Origin: DASVHS01 sp035468985
GTDB lineage: Bacteria; Acidobacteriota; Thermoanaerobaculia; Gp7-AA8
Length of the DNA stretch: 64,000 nucleotides
Assembly: GCA_035468985.1 (NCBI GenBank)
Contig: DATISF010000058.1
Coordinates: 1-64,000, forward strand
Direction: 5' to 3'
Shown here piece by piece: positions 58,538-64,000 of the stretch (positions within the stretch are counted from its first letter, which is position 1; the number at the start of each line of letters is the position of its first letter). The position numbers and the translations under genes were made by a program. The notes beneath the pieces are model-generated. The model did not search any database. It was not told where the DNA came from and worked only from the letters and a program-made list of their open reading frames with translations.

Positions 58538-58566
58538 GGAGCCGCGCAAGCGGCTCCTTTGCTTTT
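58538..58566 (+). terminator. Hairpin with GCAA loop and T-rich tail
   Basis: GGAGCCGC (58538-58545) pairs with GCGGCTCC (58550-58557) around a GCAA tetraloop and is followed by TTTGCTTTT. An outer stem CCTCGGGCC (58523-58531) against GGCCCGAGG (58571-58579) encloses it. It may end transcription coming through the CBS gene and repeat array. Confidence 0.65.
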
Positions 58567-58599
58567 CTGAGGCCCGAGGACTGCTAGTATCCGCGCGTC

Positions 58600-59793
58600 A
58601 TGCGCAGATCCCTTCTCGCGATCGCCCTCACGCTCGCCCTGCCGCTCGCCGCGGCGACCAGGAAATCCTCCATCCCGCATGCGATCACGGTGGATACGCA
58701 CGCGGATACGCCGACCGAATACCGCGCTCATCCGTTCAACCTCGGCGTGCGCAACACGACGGGGATGTTCGACTACGTCCGCATGAAGGAAGGCGGGCTC
58801 GACGCCGAGTTCTTCGCGGCGTACGTGCCGGCGAAATACGCGAACAACGGCGCGGCGGCGTACTGCATGAAGATCATGGAGACCATCCATGAGATGGCGC
58901 AGAACAATCCGCGGCAGGTCCGCTTCGCCGAATCGGCCTCTGACATCGAGAAAGCCGTGCGCAACGGCCGGCGGGCGATTCTCATCGGCATCGAGGGCGG
59001 CCACGCGATCGAGGACTCACTCGATCTCCTGCGCGCGTTCTATCGGTTCGGCGCGCGCTACATGACCCTCACCCACACGAACTCGAACAACTGGGCGGAC
59101 TCCTCGGGCGACGAGCCGAAGCACAACGGCCTCACGCCGTTCGGCAAGCAGGTCGTCCTGGAGATGAACCGCATGGGCATGCTCGTCGACGTCTCGCACG
59201 TCAGCGACAAGACTTTCTACGACGTGATCGAGACGAGCAAAGCGCCGGTGATCGCATCCCATTCATCGTCGCGCGCTCTGGCCGATCACAAGCGAAATAT
59301 GACCGACGACATGCTCCGCGCGCTGTCGAAGAACGGCGGCGTGGCCATGGTGAACTTCTACCCGGTGTTCCTGTCGACGGAAGAGGCTCGCGCCTCCGAG
59401 GAGCGCGACAACCGATTGAAGCCACAGATCGACGAGATGAAGAAGCAGTTCGACGCCGACACGCCCGAGCTCGAGAAAGCCCGGAAGGCGCTGACGGACG
59501 CGAACCCGCTGCCGAAGGTCCCCTGGACGCGGATCGTCGATCACATCGATCACATGGTCAAGATCGCGGGCATCGATCACGTCGGCATCGGGTCCGATTT
59601 CGACGGCATCGGCATCACGCCTGAAGGAATGGAGGACGTGAGCGATCTCCGGAAGATCCCGGCGGAACTGAAACAGCGCGGCTACTCCGACACTGACATC
59701 CGCAAGATCATGGGAGAGAACTTCATGCGCGTGTTCCGCGCGGCGGAGTCGATCGCGGAGAATCTTCAGAAACAGAGCGCACCGGCGGAATGA
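58600..59793 (+). CDS. Exported membrane dipeptidase (M19 family)
   Basis: A 397-residue zinc dipeptidase with a signal peptide (residues 1-19, ALTLALPLAAAT). The metal ligands are VDTHADTP (HxD), Glu in LIGIEGGHAIED, and two His in VDVSHVSDKTF and VIASHSSSRAL. DHVGIGSDFDGIG is the final M19 signature. Renal-dipeptidase-like enzymes cleave dipeptides, including D-amino-acid ones. In this window, several exported peptidases (this one and the proline iminopeptidase) and the liv importer suggest growth on peptides. Confidence 0.93.
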   Translation: MRRSLLAIALTLALPLAAATRKSSIPHAITVDTHADTPTEYRAHPFNLGVRNTTGMFDYVRMKEGGLDAEFFAAYVPAKYANNGAAAYCMKIMETIHEMAQNNPRQVRFAESASDIEKAVRNGRRAILIGIEGGHAIEDSLDLLRAFYRFGARYMTLTHTNSNNWADSSGDEPKHNGLTPFGKQVVLEMNRMGMLVDVSHVSDKTFYDVIETSKAPVIASHSSSRALADHKRNMTDDMLRALSKNGGVAMVNFYPVFLSTEEARASEERDNRLKPQIDEMKKQFDADTPELEKARKALTDANPLPKVPWTRIVDHIDHMVKIAGIDHVGIGSDFDGIGITPEGMEDVSDLRKIPAELKQRGYSDTDIRKIMGENFMRVFRAAESIAENLQKQSAPAE

Positions 59794-59824
59794 CGGTGGC
59801 GTGCCGGACCGTTTCCGATTTCGC

Positions 59825-60901
59825 ATGAAGAGAACTCTCATCCTTTTTGCGGCGCTCGCCGCCACCGCCGCCTTCGCGCAACAGGACAAGCCGGCGGAAT
59901 CGAAACTCGACGAGAAGACCGAGGCGCTGGTCCGCCAGTCGATTCCGGTGTGCAAGGAGATGACCATCACGCGCGCCGAACTGCAGCAGAGTCTGCCGCT
60001 CGGTCTCAAGGGCGCGTTGGTCCGCGTGGCCAGCCCTCGCCCGGCGTGCGAGGGGCAGTACCTCATCGCCACCTCCCCCGTCTCGGGTGACTTCTACATC
60101 GGCCTGCCCTGGGTTCTCGGCGAGGTCGAGGGAAAGACGATCGAAGAGAAGCTGAAGAATTTCGCCTGGACCGGCCTGCAGGAGAACTTCACCCCCGTGG
60201 TCACCCGTGAGCGAACCCGCAACGGACTCCTGCCCGTGTCGATGCTGGAGATGACCGAGCAGGGCAAGGTCGCGCTCGAGGGCGAGATCGATCCCGAAGC
60301 CAAGGTCTTCTTCCTCGGACACTTCGTGCCGGCGACCGGCGACCTCGGCGCGGCGCGAATCAAGACGTTCGAGCCACGGCTGGCCAACGCACCGACGCGC
60401 GGCGCGGCGAAGCCCGACGTCACCGTCGTCGAGTTCTCCGACTTCGAATGCCCGTCGTGCAAACACGCCTCGACGTATCTCGATCCGATCATGGAGAAAT
60501 ACGGCGACCGCGTGCGCTACATCCGCTACGACCTGCCGCTGATCACGTCGCATCCGTGGGCATTCGCCGCGGCCATGGCCGGCCGCGCGATCTATCGCCA
60601 GAAACCCGAAGCGTTCTGGGACTACAAGAAACAGATCTACTCGAATCAGGACAAGCTGACGACGTTCACGTTCGACGATTTCGCGCGCGGCTTCGCGCAG
60701 GACCACGATCTCGACATGAAGCGTTACGACGCCGACATCTCCTCGGCCGAGGTGCGGGACGAGCTGTTGAAGTCCGTCGGCGCCGCGTTCTCCAACGGAG
60801 TGCGCGCGACCCCGACGTACATGGTCAACGGCAAGTTCGTCGATGCCGGCGACGAGGGAAAAGCGCTCGAGCCGTACGTTGCGGGGTTGCTGAAGAAGTA
60901 G
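59825..60901 (+). CDS. Exported DsbA-like thioredoxin-fold protein
   Basis: A 358-residue protein with a signal peptide (MKRTLILFAALAATAAFAQ). Residues about 25-190 form an uncharacterised N-terminal domain that includes ITRAELQQSLPLGLKGALVR. The C-terminal DsbA-like domain (about 200-355) has VVEFSDFECPSCKHA with the CPSC redox pair, and GVRATPTYMVNGKFVD with the cis-Pro loop. It probably forms or shuffles disulfides in exported proteins. ATG 59825 gives a normal signal peptide. Confidence 0.87.
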   Translation: MKRTLILFAALAATAAFAQQDKPAESKLDEKTEALVRQSIPVCKEMTITRAELQQSLPLGLKGALVRVASPRPACEGQYLIATSPVSGDFYIGLPWVLGEVEGKTIEEKLKNFAWTGLQENFTPVVTRERTRNGLLPVSMLEMTEQGKVALEGEIDPEAKVFFLGHFVPATGDLGAARIKTFEPRLANAPTRGAAKPDVTVVEFSDFECPSCKHASTYLDPIMEKYGDRVRYIRYDLPLITSHPWAFAAAMAGRAIYRQKPEAFWDYKKQIYSNQDKLTTFTFDDFARGFAQDHDLDMKRYDADISSAEVRDELLKSVGAAFSNGVRATPTYMVNGKFVDAGDEGKALEPYVAGLLKK

Positions 60902-61191
60902 TCAGTCGGTCCGCCGTCATCTCGCTGGCCCCGCGGGATCGTGGCGCGGCGCAGCGCCCTGGCATCCTTGGCGTCGAATAAGACCGCGCCGACGAGGACA
61001 GTCACGACCCAGCCATAGAAACAAACCGGTGGCCCGTCAGGGCCGTACCGGATCAGCCCCGTCAATGGCGTTGGCGAGCGGCCCAGCGCCGAATGCTCGA
61101 TTCGTCATCGAGCAAGCTGAGATGTGCGGGCGCAGCTCGCGCAGAGGGCGTGGAGGCCGGGATGATTGCCCGACCCCCACTCCTTTTTGCC
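60902..61191. other. Convergent intergenic region, no confident gene
   Basis: About 290 bases between the convergent DsbA-like and receptor genes. On the minus strand a frame reads GPDGPPVCFYGWVVTVLVGA and on to about 60930, hydrophobic and without a ribosome site. It could be the trace of a dispersed repeat or a small membrane peptide. I do not call it a gene. Confidence 0.4.
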
Positions 61192-64000
61192 TCAGAACTT
61201 GAATCCGACCGAAAGCCGATACGTGCGCGCGGTCTGGTAATTCGTCGGATCGGTGGCCGTTCCGAACTTCGAGCCCTTCTGCCAGTTCGCGCCCATGGAG
61301 CGGCATGTCGCAGCCGCAGCACCCTGAGGGCACTCGACCGGCGTATCAGTGAATGGATTGAACGTCGCAAAGCGGGATGAGTTGAAGGCGGTCGACACTG
61401 TCGTATTGCCGCCGATCACCGCGTGTTCATTGAACGCGTTGATGATGTCCGCCTGGGCGAAGAAGCCGAGGTGCGCGACCGGCAGTGTGTAGTTGAGGCC
61501 GAGGTCCGTGGCGGTCACGTTGTCCCAACGGAACGCCGCGCGGTCGGTGAAGTAGTAGTTGAAGCCACCGGCGGAAGCGCTCGCCGCCAGCAGGTATCCC
61601 GGATCCTTCACTCCACTGGCGATCGGATCGACCGTTCCGATGGCGGCAAACGGCGTGCCCGAGTCGTAGCGCTCGAGGACGCTCACGTTGAAGCGGCCGA
61701 TCCTCGAGGGCAGATCGTACGTCGCCCAGGCGCGCAGTTTGTGGCGCTGGTCCTGGGGAAGGTATCCAACCGGATTGTGACGCGCGAAGCCGGTGATCTC
61801 GGGGTAGTACTGCGTGCTGAGATCAGCGACCGGGCCGGCGTTCTGTGTCTCACCAAGCTGATTGCCCTTGAGAGTGGAGTACGTGTAGTTCCCGGCCACG
61901 TTCAGACGCGACGTGAGGCGATATCCGCCCTGCAGAACGGCCGCGCGATACTTGCGGGACAGATCGCTGCCGTTCGTGACGAGGCCGCGATCGACATCGG
62001 CGCCGATGAGCGGGTCGAAGATCGTCCCGGTACCGAGGTTTAGGACGGCCTCGTAGAAGTCCTTCCACACGCGATCCTGATAGTCGAGACGCAGGAAGCC
62101 GTTGCGGCCGATCTGCGTGGACGCGCCGAATGCGATCTCACGCACGGAGGGCGACTTGAGCGAGCCCTGAATCTGCGTCGAGACCCCGTTCGTGCCGCCG
62201 CCAAGGAGGTATCCGCCGCTGCCGAGGAACTTGCGGTTGTTGATCCCGCCGGTGCTGTTGAACCAGTCGAAGACCGACTTGATGAACTGATCGTGCGGCA
62301 GTCCCGTGATTTCCGGACCGTTGTACAGCCAGTAGAGGAGCGAAGGCGAGCCGGCGGGCGACGAGGCGTCGCCGATGTTGCCCGACTGAATCTTGGAGAC
62401 GTATTCGCTGTAGCTGGCGTTCAGGCGCAGACGGCCGTTCCCGGCGACGTCGTACGTCACCCCGAGGCGCGGGCTGACCTTGGAGTCCTTCGCGACCTTC
62501 TTGCCGGCGCTGTCGGTGCCGTCGTTCTTGTCATAGCGAGCGCCCAGGTTGAAGTTCAGGCGGCTCGTGAAGTCCCACCTGTCGTTGACGAAGACGCCGG
62601 TACTGGCAAAGTCGTCCGGCCGCGCGTTCTGCAGAATCGGCCACCAGAGGATGAGCGCGGAGCCCGGGCTGATTCCCTCCAGCACGTTGCCGTTCGCGTC
62701 GCGCGTCGGCGATGCGAAGTTGTAGACCTCGTAGTCGCTGCCCGACTGATGGTTATTCGACAGGATCGAGTTGGTGAAGTGCTCGACACCAGCGATGATG
62801 TTGTGCGTGCCGCCCCGCTGCGTGGAGAGGAAGTAGTGCGGCTTCACGCCGAACGTCTTCGACTGACGGACCTCGGTGCCGCAGGTCGCGCAGAACTGGC
62901 TGGCTCCGGAGAACGCGCCCGTGTTCGCGTCACGGAACGGTGTCGCCGTGAGCACGTCGCCGGCCGGTCCGCCGGAGTGCTGGAACTTCAGGTCGCTCTT
63001 CGAGGCAAACGCCTCGACGAGCAGGTTGTTCGTGAGGATGCCGTTGTAATTGCCACTGTAGAGATCCTGCGGCTGCGTTTCCTTTTCGGACAGCGACGCT
63101 GGGTCCCAGCAGCCGTTCGCCAGGCATCGGTCGGTGATGTTCGCCGTCAGCTTCAGGATCGATGCAACGACGGAATGCTTGGGGTTGATCTGTCCGGTGA
63201 ATTTCGCCTCGATGCGCTTCTGCGTCGACTGCGTGTTGAATGACTGCGTGCTCTGCAGGAAGAAGTTCTGTGCGCTGGCGTTCACATAACGGCCGGCCGT
63301 AAAGAACCACAAGCGGTCGGCGATGATCCTGCCGCCGAACGTCCCTTCATACGTCTGGGACAGCTTGTCCAGAAGCTTCTCCTTGAGAGGAGTACTGCTG
63401 GCCCAGCTCGGGTTCGTGAGGCTGTCACGCAGCGAGCCCGCGAAGACGTTGCCGCCCGATTTGGAGATGGCATTGACGACGCCGCCGGTGAAGCGGCCGT
63501 ATTCGGCGGAGATTCCACCGGTGAGCACGGTCGTCTCCTGCAACGCGTCTTCGATGAAGAGACTGAGAGGCTGGCCGCGGAGAACCTCATTCACCGGTGT
63601 GCCGTTGATATAGAACGTGCTGTCGAACGACGTCGCGCCCGAGATCGTCGTCGCGCCGCCCGGCCCGTTCTGGTTCGTATTCGGCGTCAGGGTGACGGTC
63701 GAGATCAGGGTCCTCAGAATCGGCAGATTCTCGACGGTCTGCGCCGAGACGTTCGATTCCATCGTCGGCGTCTCGACGACCGACGGCGTGTTGGCCGTGA
63801 CGGTGATCGTCTCCGACACCGCCGACAACTTCATCGCTGCGTCGGCACGCGCAATCCCGGCCAGCGTCACGCTGACACGCCGCGTCATCGACTGCAATCC
63901 CTCCAGTGAGAATTCCGCTGTGTATTCGCCGGGGGGAAGCGCAGGAATGTTGTAGTTCCCGTTGATGTCCGTGTCTGCGCTTCGCGATCCCTGCAATGCC
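61192..64000 (-). CDS. TonB-dependent receptor with carboxypeptidase-regulatory domain (5' part missing)
   Basis: At least 936 residues of an outer-membrane receptor; the 5' end lies beyond the window. The visible N terminus (GSRSADTDINGNYNIPALPP) is the end of a CarboxypepD_reg-like domain. Next comes a plug domain (SETITVTANTPSVVETPTME, VENLPILRTLISTVTLTPNT, TTVLTGGISAEYGRFTGGVV) and then a long beta-barrel. It ends RTYRLSVGFKF* with the terminal Phe. This OmpA/CarbP-reg receptor type is characteristic of Acidobacteriota and probably takes up large plant- or microbe-derived molecules, energised by a TonB such as the one at 2942-3727. Confidence 0.92.
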   Translation of the reverse strand, partial: ALQGSRSADTDINGNYNIPALPPGEYTAEFSLEGLQSMTRRVSVTLAGIARADAAMKLSAVSETITVTANTPSVVETPTMESNVSAQTVENLPILRTLISTVTLTPNTNQNGPGGATTISGATSFDSTFYINGTPVNEVLRGQPLSLFIEDALQETTVLTGGISAEYGRFTGGVVNAISKSGGNVFAGSLRDSLTNPSWASSTPLKEKLLDKLSQTYEGTFGGRIIADRLWFFTAGRYVNASAQNFFLQSTQSFNTQSTQKRIEAKFTGQINPKHSVVASILKLTANITDRCLANGCWDPASLSEKETQPQDLYSGNYNGILTNNLLVEAFASKSDLKFQHSGGPAGDVLTATPFRDANTGAFSGASQFCATCGTEVRQSKTFGVKPHYFLSTQRGGTHNIIAGVEHFTNSILSNNHQSGSDYEVYNFASPTRDANGNVLEGISPGSALILWWPILQNARPDDFASTGVFVNDRWDFTSRLNFNLGARYDKNDGTDSAGKKVAKDSKVSPRLGVTYDVAGNGRLRLNASYSEYVSKIQSGNIGDASSPAGSPSLLYWLYNGPEITGLPHDQFIKSVFDWFNSTGGINNRKFLGSGGYLLGGGTNGVSTQIQGSLKSPSVREIAFGASTQIGRNGFLRLDYQDRVWKDFYEAVLNLGTGTIFDPLIGADVDRGLVTNGSDLSRKYRAAVLQGGYRLTSRLNVAGNYTYSTLKGNQLGETQNAGPVADLSTQYYPEITGFARHNPVGYLPQDQRHKLRAWATYDLPSRIGRFNVSVLERYDSGTPFAAIGTVDPIASGVKDPGYLLAASASAGGFNYYFTDRAAFRWDNVTATDLGLNYTLPVAHLGFFAQADIINAFNEHAVIGGNTTVSTAFNSSRFATFNPFTDTPVECPQGAAAATCRSMGANWQKGSKFGTATDPTNYQTARTYRLSVGFKF

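Noticed and set aside
58192..58587. A 131-residue frame across the repeat array
   Set aside because: It is an in-frame reading of tandem non-coding repeats with no start site or domain.
60724..61065. Minus-strand frame with GPPVCFYGWVVTVLVGA
   Set aside because: Half of it is antisense to the DsbA-like gene and it has no ribosome site; it may be a repeat trace, but I cannot support a gene.
1..64000. rRNA and tRNA genes
   Set aside because: I looked for conserved rRNA blocks and for tRNA T-loop/anticodon patterns in the gaps and saw none; a covariance search would be needed to exclude a missed tRNA.

Overview
This window is high-GC, gene-dense chromosomal DNA with no rRNA or tRNA that I could find. 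The gene content points to Acidobacteriota, possibly a Thermoanaerobaculia- or Holophagae-like lineage. The pointers are a TonB-dependent receptor with a carboxypeptidase-regulatory N-terminal domain, a Ser/Thr kinase fused to a PD40 beta-propeller, PEGA, DinB and NTF2-like small proteins, Tat-exported sugar-type binding proteins, and an outer membrane (LpxL-type acyltransferase, KdsC, porin). This is inference from families and no phylogenetic marker settles it.

Layout. 0-4.7 kb: a PNK-like kinase overlapping a two-domain LigD (minus), then two small unknown genes, a TonB-like protein and an exported rubrerythrin. 4.7-11.6 kb: a CUT1-type ABC importer (binding protein, ATPase, two permeases), a membrane protein, a DUF2007-like protein and a second, closely similar binding protein, followed by the tail of a third copy. 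11.6-12.4 kb: a small-protein/nucleotidyltransferase pair. 12.4-21 kb (minus): small exported proteins, DinB, SDR and hydrolase genes, then a complete livKHMGF operon ending in a CBS-domain gene. 21.4-26.4 kb: porin, OFA-family MFS transporter and acetyl-CoA synthetase, a plausible set for uptake and activation of small organic acids. 26.4-31.2 kb: an accessory zone with decayed genes (integron-integrase-like, GNAT, DoxX). 31.4-38 kb: three large surface proteins (S74-chaperone protein, cadherin/Ig-like protein, glycine-rich CSLREA/HYR protein). 38-54 kb: ordinary housekeeping and small genes (aldolase, GT2, PepQ, TauE, UDG, PurH, KdsC, acyltransferase, proline dehydrogenase, ComF). 54-64 kb: a repeat-rich segment, the kinase/propeller protein, a CBS protein, a three-copy repeat array, a membrane dipeptidase, a DsbA-like protein and the 3' part of a TonB-dependent receptor that runs off the window.

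The most unusual structure is in the non-coding DNA. At least four families of palindromic repeat are scattered through the window: (a) 140-150 bp REP-like units built of two diverged inverted halves; (b) a CTAGTGTGG-type palindrome in a 92-bp and a 271-bp form; (c) short GTGGAGCGGC...CGCTCCAC hairpins, three of which sit inside coding sequence (ligD, UDG gene and, less surely, purH); (d) TTCGGGG-heptamer hairpins. Families (a) and (b) and one further hairpin repeatedly begin exactly at a CTAG whose TAG is the stop codon of the neighbouring gene (six cases). This suggests elements that target or recreate CTAG at stop codons. No transposase or RAYT-type gene is in the window.
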